This document shows positions 55,381-64,000 of a stretch of 64,000 nucleotides of DNA, one piece after another. The translations under genes and the position numbers were made by a program. Numbering within the stretch: position 1 is the stretch's first letter; every line of letters starts with the position of its first letter. The stretch lies in assembly GCF_003573695.1 (NCBI RefSeq), contig NC_039363.1:167416747-167480746 (forward strand), given 5' to 3'. This DNA comes from Papaver somniferum (taxonomy: Eukaryota > Streptophyta > Magnoliopsida > Ranunculales > Papaveraceae). Below the pieces are notes generated by a model. It was not told the origin of the DNA and searched no databases. It worked only from the letters and a program-made list of their open reading frames with translations.

Positions 55381-57023
55381 GTGTCTTGTGTAGATTTTTC
55401 TGCTAATCATACTCGTTTTTTGGTGGCAATTACTACTCTTAAAGAACCTACGAGTTATGCTGAAGTTGTTCGTCTTCCCGTTTGGCGTGTAGCCATTTCT
55501 AAGGAAATTGATGCTCTTGATAAGAATGGCACGTTATCGGTTACGGATCTTCCCCCAGGGAAGAAGGCTATTGGTTGTAAATGGGTTTACAAGATTAAAT
55601 ATAATTCTGACGGTACTGTCGAGCGGTATAAAGCTCGATTGGTTGTCCTCGGTAATAGACAAGTTGAAGGTGTAGATTATCATGAAACATTTTCTCCCGT
55701 AGCTAAAATGGTTTCGGTTAGAACATTTTTAGCAGTTGCAGTTGCTCGTGATTGGGAGTTACATCAAATGGATGTTCACAATGCTTTTCTACATGGGGAT
55801 ATTGATGAAGAAGTATATATGCAACTTCCTCCAGTATACTCGACTAATTCCCTGGTAAAGTGTGTCGCCTCCATAAATCTCTTTATGGTCTCCGTCAAGC
55901 TCCTCGTAATTGGTTTGTTAAGCTTTCAGGTGCACTTAAGACTTTTGGATTTGTACAGTCTTATGATGATTATTCTTTATTTACCCTACGACGAGGTGAG
56001 AATTCTATTAACGTACTTGTCTATGTGGATGATTTAATTATTGCTGGGAGTAATTTCGCTGCTATTAGTGCTTTTAAAGCATATTTAAGTCGTTGTTTTC
56101 ATATGAAAGACTTGGGCATTCTGAAGTATTTTCTTGGTATTGAAATGTCTCGAGGAGCTGATGGTCTCTTTTTATCTCAACGGAAATGCACTTTGGACAT
56201 TCTGTCTGAGACTAGACTTCTTGGAGCCAAACCAGCTTCTTCACCCATTGATCAACATCATCGTTTAGCTCTAGATGATGGACCACTGTACTCTGATCCA
56301 TCCCAGTATCGTCGGCTCGTTGGACGTTTGATCTATTTGACTATTACTCATCCTGAATTGTGTTATTCGGTGCATGTATTGGCACAATTTATGCAGTCTC
56401 CTCGGGTATCTCATTGGGAAGCTGCTCTTCGAGTTCTTCGTTATCTGAAGGGCCATCGGGGTCAAGGGATTCTTTTACGTAAAGATAGTGTTCTTCAGCT
56501 TACTGCTTATTGTGACTCTGATTGGGCCTCCTGCGCTCTTAGTCGTCGTTCTCTTACTGGTTATTTTATCTTTTTGGGAGGCTCACTTATATTTTGGAAG
56601 ACAAAGAAACAACATACAGTGTCTTCTTCTGCTGAGGCCGAGTACCATTCGATGGCTCATACTTGTAGTGAGCTCACGTGGCTAAAGGCATTATTGAAAT
56701 CTCTAGGTGTGTTTCACTCTCAGCCTATGCGTCTTTACTGTGATAGTCAATCTTCCCTTCATATTGCTGCTAACTCTGTCTTTCATGAGCGCACCAAACA
56801 TATTGAGATTGATTGTCATTATGTACGCGATCAAATTCAGTCAGGTGCTGTTATTACTTCTCATGTTCGCACCACCGCTCAACTTGCAGACATTTTCACC
56901 AAAGCTCTTGAACGTCCTCAGTTTGAGCAACTTCTTTGCAAGTTGGGCATTCGTGATCTCCATGCTCCAACTTGGGGGAGTATTGAGAGATATGTATATA
57001 TTGTATTTTGTATATATGGTTAG
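55381..57023 (+). pseudogene. Element H reverse transcriptase and RNase H
   Basis: RT in two frames: 55381-55850 (KKAIGCKWVYKIKYNSDG, ARLVVLGNRQVEGVDYHETF, QMDVHNAFLHGDIDEEVYMQ) and, after a one-base frameshift near 55850, 55860-57023 (CRLHKSLYGLRQAPRNWFVK, VLVYVDDLIIAGS with the catalytic YVDD at ~56020, KDLGILKYFLGIEMS). RNase H follows: AYCDSDWASCALSRRSLTGY, SSSAEAEYHSM, LYCDSQSSLHIAANSVFHER, DIFTKAL. The frame runs on into the 3' LTR (ERYVYIVFCIYG). All RT/RNase H catalytic residues appear present; only the frameshift and the upstream breaks disable it. Confidence 0.92.
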
Positions 57024-57159
57024 GATATATTTTAGTTAGGAAAGAATATATTTTTGGAGTAAAGTCTGTTTCTCCCTATTTAGTCACATTGAACCGAATT
57101 GTATTCTCAAGATTTTCAATAATAAGAAAACTTCGATTATTTTCTACCTTGTCATTTCA
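56981..57159 (+). repeat. 3' LTR of element H (179 bp)
   Basis: TATTGAGAGATATG to CTTGTCATTTCA, differing from the 5' LTR at about seven to nine positions, then CTTTC. Confidence 0.9.
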
Positions 57160-57379
57160 CTTTCACGTAATAATTCAGATAAGCTGCATCCATAATCATT
57201 GCCTAAATAATTTCTTCTCATGCTCGACTGGAAAAATAACTTGACTCTGATCAAAAAAAAAAAAAAACTTGTCCAAGAAAGACTGGTAACAATAGACATT
57301 TCATTGTGCCTGTAAGAATGGTGAATATGTTTGTATTCTCTTTTGAGTTGTTCGTTTGCTTTTGTAGTCTATTTTTCGG

Positions 57380-57662
57380 TGTTAACACAACATAAAACGT
57401 GTACATTGTGACCCAACATTGTAGACGAAGGTTTCTCTTTTAAGAGTTTACTATTTTTAGTATTTCTGTATATTAGGAAACTGTATTCTGTTAGGAAACA
57501 GGTTAACTTAGAGTTCACGATATCTTCTTGTATATAAAGTTTGTGATCGTCATGTATTGAAGTTAAGTCAAATCAATAAGATACAAGTTCTGTTAAAGTT
57601 TGTATTCTCTTCTTCTTGTCTTCAGTTAAACCTAAATTAACCTAAACCTAGTAGTTCTAGCT
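57380..57662 (+). repeat. 5' LTR of element I (283 bp)
   Basis: TGTTAACACAACATAAAACG to CCTAGTAGTTCTAGCT, followed at once by the primer site. Terminal bases TG...CT are unusual. About eleven substitutions and one 3-bp gap separate it from 62111-62396. Confidence 0.9.
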
Positions 57663-57676
57663 TGGTATCAGAGCGG
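57663..57676 (+). other. Primer binding site of element I (tRNA-iMet type)
   Basis: TGGTATCAGAGCGG, the standard copia site. Confidence 0.9.
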
Positions 57677-57696
57677 TTAGTCGATCTTCAACAATC

Positions 57697-58770
57697 ATGT
57701 ATACCGAACCATCAACTATCTCTTCTATAATCTCTGTTGTTATCAACTCCACTGTGTCTTCTCTGCAATCCTCTGTGATGTCTTCCCTTCAGTTTTCTCA
57801 ACCTCACCATATAATTACTGTCAAGTTAGATGAAACCAATTACCCGTTATGACGTGCCCAATTTCTTCCCTATCTTCAAGGACATGATTTTGATGGTCAT
57901 GTTACTGGTGAAACTCCCTGTCCTGCACCTACCCTTGCTGCTGATTTACCAAACCCTGCCTGTCTTTCATGGATAAAACAAGATAAACTCTTAGTCATCT
58001 GGCTGTTTTCATCACTTACACCAGCTATTTTTCGCCATGTCCATCATCTGACAACTTCTAAAGAAATCTGGTCTTCCCTTGAATCCCTCTATGGATCCAA
58101 GTCTGATGCACAAATTCACCATCTTCATTGTGATCTACGAGCCTTGAAGAAAGGTTCTCAAACTATGTGACAGTACATAGACCGTGCTCGAGATATTGTG
58201 GATATCCTAGCAGCAGCAAATACCACTGTCACAGATAAGGAATTTCGTCATTGTCTTCTTGCTGGTTTGGACAACTCCTATGATGCAATTGTTACATCTC
58301 TCACCACTAATATGAGTTCTCAAACCATAGAAGATTTTCTAACATATTTGCTTACGTTTGAGCTTAGAATTGAACAACAGTAAAAGTTTCTAGCTTCACA
58401 GCCCGTTGCAAATGTTGCTGCACCATCCCGTTCACCTTCCTCTCAGTCCTCTCGGTTTGCTGCACCCAATGCTACTTCGTATAGTTCTTCTCCTACACCT
58501 TATGGATCTTTTGCTGCACCCTGCGCTACTTCGTATCGTCCAACTGCGACCAACAGACCCCAACCTCAACGTGGTCCTCGTCCAGAACTATCATGCCAAT
58601 TATGTGACCGTAAGAATCATGATGCCCGTGACTGTTGGAATCGGTTTGATAGAACTTTTCGTCTACCTCGGCATCAACCACCGTCCACTGCACCACGCGC
58701 ATATACTGCTCAAACAAGCATACTACCGTCTCCTCCATGGACCCCTGATAGTGGTGCTACAGATCATATA
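57697..58770 (+). pseudogene. Element I gag and zinc knuckle
   Basis: From ATG 57697 (MYTEPSTISSIISVV) the frame carries a copia gag: HHIITVKLDETNYPL-stop, HLTTSKEIWSSLESLYG, DILAAANTTVTDKEFRHCLL, GLDNSYDAIVTSLTTN, then a Ser/Pro/Ala-rich linker and CQLCDRKNHDARDCWNRF, a C-x2-C-x4-H-x4-C knuckle. Stops: TGA 57850 (fits TGG in NYPLW), TGA 58168, TAA 58381 (fits CAA). The frame then continues into the protease without a shift. Gag and pol are in one frame, as usual for plant copia. Confidence 0.9.
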
Positions 58771-59960
58771 ACTAATGATCTTACTCGCCTTCAATTTCCA
58801 ACTGAATACACAGGTCCTGATCAAATTCAGATGGGTAATGGTTCGTTTATTCCAATTTCTAATGTTGGATCATCTATTTTAGGAACTCCCAACCGTAACT
58901 TGAAGCTTTGTAATGTTCTTTATGCACCACAAATATCCCATAATTTGTTGTCTGTTTCTCGTCTCACCACTGATAATAATGTTTTATTCGAGTTTCATCC
59001 GAATTTTTTTCTTGTGAAGGATCGATGTACCGGGAAGGTTCTTCTTCGCGGCAGTAGGAGGGGTGGTCTCTATCAGCTTGATGATTCGTCTAAGTCTCCC
59101 AAAGTTTGCATAGGAGAACGTGGTAGTTTACAAGACCGGCACTCTAGATTGGGGCATCCAATGATGCGTACAGTTCGTAAAGTCGTCTCTCAGTTTTCAC
59201 TTCCAGTTTCGAGTCAGATTATCAGTTTCTGTTCATAATGTCATGAACATAGGATTCATAAGTTACCTTTTAATCCTAGTGAAACTACTTATCCAAATCC
59301 ATTAGATTTAATTGTCTCAGATGTATGGGTACCTTCTCATATTTTATCTAATGAAGGATACAGATATTATATTATTTTTATTGATGCGTTTAGGCGTTTT
59401 ACTTGGATGTTTCCTATGTCTCAGAAATATGATGTTTTTTCTCTATTATTTTTGTTTCAAAAGCATGTTAAAAATCTTTTCAATCGAAAGATCAAAATAT
59501 TTCAATCCGATAATGCACTCGAGTATCGTAAACTTACTCCGCATCTTCAACAACTTGGCATTTTTCATAGATTTTCATGCCCACATACTTCTGAACAAAA
59601 TGGTTTAGTAGAACGCAGTCATCGTCATTTTCGTGAAACTGATCTTACAATTCAAAACATGGCTTCTGTACCGTCATCATATTGGTATGATTCTTTTTAT
59701 ACTGCTTGTTATTTGATGAATCGTGTTCCTTCCACTTCCATTAACAATTCATCTCCATATGAAGTTCTTTTTGGTTCTCCACCAGATTACACCTCTCTTC
59801 GTGTTTTTGGTTGTTTGTGTTTTCCTTATCTACGTCCGTATAGAGCTCACAAAATGGAGCATCTCTCTTCTCCGTGTGTTTTTATTGGATATAGTACATC
59901 TCAAAAAGGCTACAAGTGCCTTCATATTCCTATGGGTCGTATTTACGTAAGTCGTCATGT
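58771..59960 (+). pseudogene. Element I protease and integrase
   Basis: Same frame as gag. The protease is at the start (PWTPDSGATDHIT, an Asp-Ser-Gly triad, at ~58738), then GNGSFIPISNVGSS, NVLYAPQISHNLLSVSRL. Integrase: DRHSRLGHPMMRTV and FCS-stop-CHEH (zinc HHCC; TAA at 59236 replaces a CAA codon between the two cysteines), IVSDVWVPSH, FQSDNALEYR, SEQNGLVERSHRHF (D, D, E all present), then VFGCLCFPYLRP and CVFIGYSTSQKGYKCL. Apart from the stop it looks complete. It would process the polyprotein and insert the cDNA. Confidence 0.9.
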
Positions 59961-62110
59961 TGTTTTTGATGAGACTACCTTTCCCTTTGCGACTGCACCT
60001 TCACCTTCACCGGCATCGATCACTTCTCAAGTAACTTCCCCTTCATCCTCGTCTTTTCCATTACTGCCAGTCTTTGTAGCCCGTTCTACACTGCCAGTTT
60101 GTACAGCTTCGGAAGAATCCAGTTCTGCTACGCAGTCAGCATGTGACGCTTCACCTTCACCGATTAGTCATCCTGCACCTGTTCCACGCTTGACGCTCCC
60201 CTTGTTACCTCAATCTCCAACGCGGCAGACTCCTTCAGGGACACTGATGTCACCTCGGTCACCACCTATTATTCAGCAACTGATGTCATCTCAGTTTTCA
60301 ACAGAGCAGTCTCCATCAAGTACCGCTACTCAGTTTGTACCTGCTTCAAATTCGAATTTGTTTTCAACTAATGATTCATCTCCAGTACCAGCTCTTGCGT
60401 CCTCACTTGACATATTAGGCTCCACACATATGACAGCTAGTTCCAATGACCATGTTTCCGTTGTAGTACCTTCTCCTGCAACACATCCAATGGTGACTAG
60501 GGCTAAGGATGGTATTTTTAAGCCCAATTCCAAATATGCACTGGTATGTGATTCACTTCGTGAGCCGACTTGTAATTCAGAAGCTCATAAAGATCCATAT
60601 TGGCGTGTATCGTCAGATGATGAGATCAATGCATTGCTCCGAAATGGTACTTGGACATTAGTACCATATGATCCTTTTATGAATGTTATTGGATGTAAAT
60701 GGGTATTTCGTATCAAACACAAGTCTAATGGTGAAATTGAACGCCGCAAATCTCGCTTGGTTGCTAAAGGTTATAATCAACAAGAGGGGATAGATTTTTC
60801 CGAAACGATTAGTCCAGTTGTTAAACCATGCACTATCCGACTTATTATTACATTAGCTCTGTCATCCAACTGGCTTATTCATCAACTTGATGTGCAGAAT
60901 GCTTTCTTACACGGGGAACTTCAAGAAGAGGTGTACATGAAACAGCCTCCGGGGTATGTGGATTCTCGTTTTCCTACACATGTTTGCAAATTACATCGTT
61001 CTCTTTACGGACTTAAACAAGCTCCTCGTGCATGGTACCACAAACTTAGTACCTTTTTGCTACATATTGGGTTTATTACTTCAAAGTGTGACTCGTCTTT
61101 GTTTATTTACAATGACACTTATGGTACTATTTATTTGCTGGTCTACGTGGATGATATTATCCTTACTGGCTCCAGTACAACAGGTATTGGCTTTATTCTC
61201 ACTCTTTTACAACAAGAATTTGCAATTAAAGATCTTGGTTCCTTGTCTTATTTTCTTGGCATTGAGGCGATTCCTACTTCTTCGGGTCTATTTCTTTCTC
61301 AACAACGTTATGCTCATGATCTTCTTATTCGAGCAAAAATGGATGGAGTTAAACCAATTACCACTCCACTTAGTACGTCTGGCGATATGTCTTATGATCG
61401 TAGCACTTTATTAACTGATGCTACTAAATACCGTAGTATTGTTGGAGCATTGCAATATTTAACATTTACTCGTCCAGACCTTGCATATGTTGTCAATAAG
61501 GTTTTTCAATTTATGCATGCTCCTACCGATTTTCACTGGAGTTTAGTTAAGCGCATTCTTCGTTATCTCAAGAATACAAGTACCTTTGGTATACTTCTTC
61601 GGCCATCACCTTCTTTACAATTATCCTTAAGTGCATACACTGATTCTGATTGGGCTGGTTCTCTTGATGATCGTCGTTCTACTAGTGGGTATTGTGTGTT
61701 TTTAGGTGGAAATATTATCTCCTGGAGTGCTCGTAAACAGAAAACAGTATCTCGTTCTAGTATTGAAGCTGAATATCGGGGACTTGCTATTGCAACTGCT
61801 GAAATTATGTGGATTCAGTCACTAATCTCGTAGCTTCGTATATCTACTCAATCTCCTCCTATTTTATGGTGTTACAATCTTGGTGCAACTTATCTCACTC
61901 TTAATCCTATATTTCATGCACGGAGAAAGCATATTGAAATTGACTATCATTTTGTTCGTGATCAAGTTGCTTCCAAGCTTCTCGATGTTCGTTTTAATCA
62001 TCCAATGATCAAATTGCGGACATCTTCACAAAACCACTTTCTAAAGATCGGTTTTCTCTTTTACGATTCAAGCTTACGGTTCAAGATAACCCATTACGCT
62101 TGCGGGAGGG
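59961..62110 (+). pseudogene. Element I linker, reverse transcriptase and RNase H
   Basis: Continues in frame: a long Ser/Pro/Thr linker (59990-60480), HPMVTRAKDGIFKPN, VIGCKWVFRIKHKSNGEIER, HQLDVQNAFLHGELQEEVYM, YGLKQAPRAWYHKL, LLVYVDDIILTGS (YVDD at ~61140), KDLGSLSYFLGIEAI, RNase H SAYTDSDWAGSLDDRRSTSG, SSIEAEYRGLA, TAG at 61831-61833, then [20 protein letters not shown] and [13 protein letters not shown]. The usual CDN of this RNase H block reads CYN, so one likely catalytic Asp is replaced by Tyr. A frameshift near 61995 hides [11 protein letters not shown] in the next frame. The unbroken segment 59407-61830 (808 codons) is the longest open frame in the window. Confidence 0.92.
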
Positions 62111-62396
62111 TGTTAACACAACATAAAACGTGTACATTGTGACCCAACATTGTACACGAAGGTTTCTCTTTTAAGAGTTTACTATTTTTAGTATTTTTGT
62201 ATATTAGGAAACTGTATTCTGTTAGGAAACAGGTTAACTTAGAGTTCACAACATCTTCTTGTATATAATAAAGTCTGTGATCGTCATGTATTGAAGTTAA
62301 GTCAAATCAATAAGATACAAGTTATGTTAAAGTTTGTCTTCTCTTCTTCTTGCCTTCAATTAAACCTAATTTAACCTAAACCTAGTAGTTCTAGCT
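62111..62396 (+). repeat. 3' LTR of element I (286 bp)
   Basis: TGTTAACACAACATAAAACG to AGTAGTTCTAGCT. See the 5' LTR. Confidence 0.9.
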
Positions 62397-62671
62397 TTCG
62401 TAAAGTAAAAAAATAAATTCATATTGGAGGAAAACTAGTTACGGCGGTGATGGTCCTTTTTTTTTTCTTTGATGATACTGCAAAAAGTGAGGATAAAATA
62501 TTAAAATTGGAATTATACCTTAATAGAGTTTTATTCTTGTTTCTCAAGTCAATAAAAATGTGAAAATTATTCGTGTTTATCAAGAATATTCGTGATTTCT
62601 TGATACATAACTAATTACTCCACAATTTAACCGTAATCCTCCTTATATTATATATATATATATATGTAATA
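62397..62671. other. AT-rich spacer with TA microsatellite
   Basis: No gene. A (TA)n run at about 62646-62664 precedes the Helitron-like end. Confidence 0.5.
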
Positions 62672-62700
62672 CTAGGTATCACCCCGTCCTACGGCCGGGG
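62672..62700 (-). other. Helitron-like 3' end, minus strand
   Basis: On the minus strand CCCCGGCCGTAGGACGGGG, then TGATACCTAG/T: a hairpin of seven paired bases in eight around a GTA loop, followed by CTAG and T. The body would lie to the right. A second copy of CTAGGTATCACCCC begins at 63987 at the window edge. Confidence 0.55.
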
Positions 62701-63440
62701 CTCAACTTTTTTTCGATTTTTTGTTGTTGTTTGGAGCTTGCGATTCTAGTGTTTTCTGATCGTGTCAAATTAGTCGGGGCTTACAGCCCCGGCCGTGGTC
62801 TCCTATGCAAATTCCAGTATTTTGTTGGTCGGGTCAAATTAGTCGGGGCCTATAGCCCCGGCCGTGGTCCCCTACGCAAATTCCGGTATTTTATTGGTCG
62901 TGTCAAATTAGTCGGGGTTGATGGCCCTGGCCGTAGTCCCCTACGCAAATTCTTGTATTTTGTTGGTTTGGGCAAATTAGTCGGGGCCTGCAGCCCCGGC
63001 CATAATCCCCTACGCAAATTCCGGTATTTTGTTGGTCGGGCCAAATTAGCCGGGACTTGCATCCCCTATCGTAGTCCCCTACGCAAATTCCGGCCTATGA
63101 CCGGGGCTCAACCATTTTTGATTTCTTTTCTTTTTGTTGTTTGGTCCCTTACGCAAATTCCAGTATTTTGTTTGTCGTGTCAAATTAGTCGGGGCTGTAT
63201 CGCAAATTCCGGTATTTTGTTGATGGGGTCAAATTAGTCGGGGCTTACAGCCCCGGCCGTGGTCCCCTACACAAATTCCAGTATTTTGTTTGTCGGGTCA
63301 AATTAGTTGTAGTCCCCTACGAAAATTCTGGTATTTTGTTAATGGGATCAAATTAGCCGGGGCCTACAACCCTAGACGTAGTCCTTTACGCGAATTTCAG
63401 TATTTTGTTGGTCGGTCTAATTATCCAGGACCCACAGCCC
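62700..63440. repeat. 69-bp minisatellite of the Helitron-like region
   Basis: CAAATTAGTCGGGGCxTACAG starts at 62766, 62835, 62904, 62973 and 63042, an exact 69-bp period, then less regular copies near 63180, 63228, 63300, 63350 to 63415. Units end ATTCCGGTATTTTGTTGGTC. Because 69 is divisible by three, a 168-codon frame (62731-63237) with 23-residue repeats results; it is not a gene. Confidence 0.95.
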
Positions 63441-64000
63441 TGCCGTAGTCTCGCAAATATCTGACGTTGCCATATGGCCCGTATCTGATCGACTATATAT
63501 CCCAAATATTGATGCTCAATATCAATAGGATGCTTCAAAAAAAAAAAAAGGATACAAAAACTATCAATCCCGAGAAGAAAAGTCTAAGTCCAAATCTTAA
63601 CCACGTTGGAAAAGGAAATTAATTTTTTCTTCCTGTTTGTACACTTCTCACAAAAAAGAAAAACCAAACGAGTCTCACTCGTTTTTGTTTTGCGCTTTCA
63701 CGCTTTACTTTTTCTTTTTTGGTAGCTTAGATGTGTTAGGTCAGGTTAACTAATAAGGGCTCGTTACCTTGGTGGTCGGGCAGAGCCTATTTCAGAACCA
63801 TGTCTAGCTTGAAATTAGCTTTGGTACGGGCCACGACATAATATGTCGTCCAAAATAATTAAATCTCAAGAGATCGGACGGGCGTCTATATAAGACATAT
63901 AACCAATCGATCTGCATCGTAGGATGACAAAATCGATGGTCGGATTTGTAAGGCTACACACACAGCACTTCTTTTTATAATATAGACTAGGTATCACCCC
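63441..64000. other. Right edge, non-coding
   Basis: No gene seen. Short A-runs at 63537-63549 and 63651-63662. The last 14 bases repeat the Helitron-like end at 62672, suggesting another copy running out of the window. Confidence 0.5.

Larger units (their letters stand above)
52597..57159 (+). mobile_element. Element H: copia retrotransposon with short LTRs, gag-deleted
   Basis: A 4.56-kb unit: LTRs of 179 bp at 52597-52775 and 56981-57159, a primer site, a gag-deleted protease/integrase frame, RT-RNase H frame and a polypurine tract (CTTGGGGGAG). CTTTC flanks both sides. Matching the duplication requires the LTR to begin TATTGAG rather than TG, giving TA...CA ends. A few substitutions separate the LTRs. 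Confidence 0.9.
57380..62396 (+). mobile_element. Element I: copia retrotransposon, full length, five stops
   Basis: A 5.0-kb unit with LTRs 57380-57662 and 62111-62396, primer site TGGTATCAGAGCGG at 57663, one continuous gag-pol frame from 57697 to ~61990 broken by five in-frame stops, and a purine tract (TTGCGGGAGGG) before the 3' LTR. Flanks TTCGG (57375-57379) and TTCGT (62397-62401) agree at four of five bases if the LTR ends CTAGCT. Lies 220 bp after element H; that short spacer holds no gene. Confidence 0.9.

Noticed and set aside
62731..63237. 168-codon frame with 23-residue repeats
   Set aside because: It is the translation of a 69-bp minisatellite whose period is a multiple of three; no start context, no domain.
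1..64000. tRNA or rRNA genes
   Set aside because: Only tRNA-like strings seen are the 18-base primer sites next to LTRs; no cloverleaf or rRNA stretch was recognised by eye.

Overview
The window is plant nuclear DNA, almost certainly from a flowering plant with a large, retrotransposon-rich genome. I cannot name the species. The signs are copia and gypsy LTR retrotransposons with plant-type primer sites, hAT, Mutator-like and Helitron-like DNA transposons, a plant LINE relic and GT-AG introns. I see no intact host gene. Nearly every recognisable coding stretch is a retroelement gene, and most are broken. A 69-base run of N lies at 30625-30693.

Layout. 1-5137: element A, gypsy-type on the minus strand; only its 5' end is in view, with a very long (3.9 kb) LTR holding a ~200-bp tandem array. 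5138-19343: element C, a relative that keeps the start of a reverse transcriptase. A is inserted in C's pol. The LTR of C is split by element B (7561-17302), which is flanked by the 5-bp target duplication GTAGC. 19475-21852: solo copia-type LTR. 21853-26834: element E, a copia/Sirevirus-like element with a 2.8-kb LTR and an unrecognised protein in the gag position. 26835-29200: inverted LTR fragment joined to a truncated copia pol. 29430-30575: LINE 3' relic. 32848-37055: two related TIR elements (J and K) filled with short inverted GTTCGGTTA repeats. 37218-38029: hAT element with a perfect 8-bp duplication. 38512-48792: element D, a second non-autonomous gypsy-like element with both LTRs. 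48793-51223: copia LTR and gag relic. 51940-52370: minisatellite with a Helitron-like end. 52597-57159 and 57380-62396: two complete but disabled copia elements (H and I). 62672-64000: Helitron-like termini and a 69-bp minisatellite.

The most interesting content is in B and D. Both use a primer site complementary to a tRNA-Arg-like 3' end and show no reverse transcriptase or integrase. Both carry, between gag and the 3' LTR, a gene on the opposite strand with its own TATA box, a 5' leader ending in a consensus intron donor, and a related 3' end with AATAAA. The two cassettes carry different cargo. In B it is a plant mobile domain (PMD) protein, now frameshifted. In D it is an intact 231-codon acidic, Ala/Glu/Val-rich protein that I do not recognise. 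This looks like a family of non-autonomous retrotransposons that carry and swap antisense genes.

Most elements are decayed. Premature stops in copia elements F, G and I mostly fit single C-to-T or G-to-A changes, as expected for methylated, silenced plant repeats. Element names A-L are my own labels.
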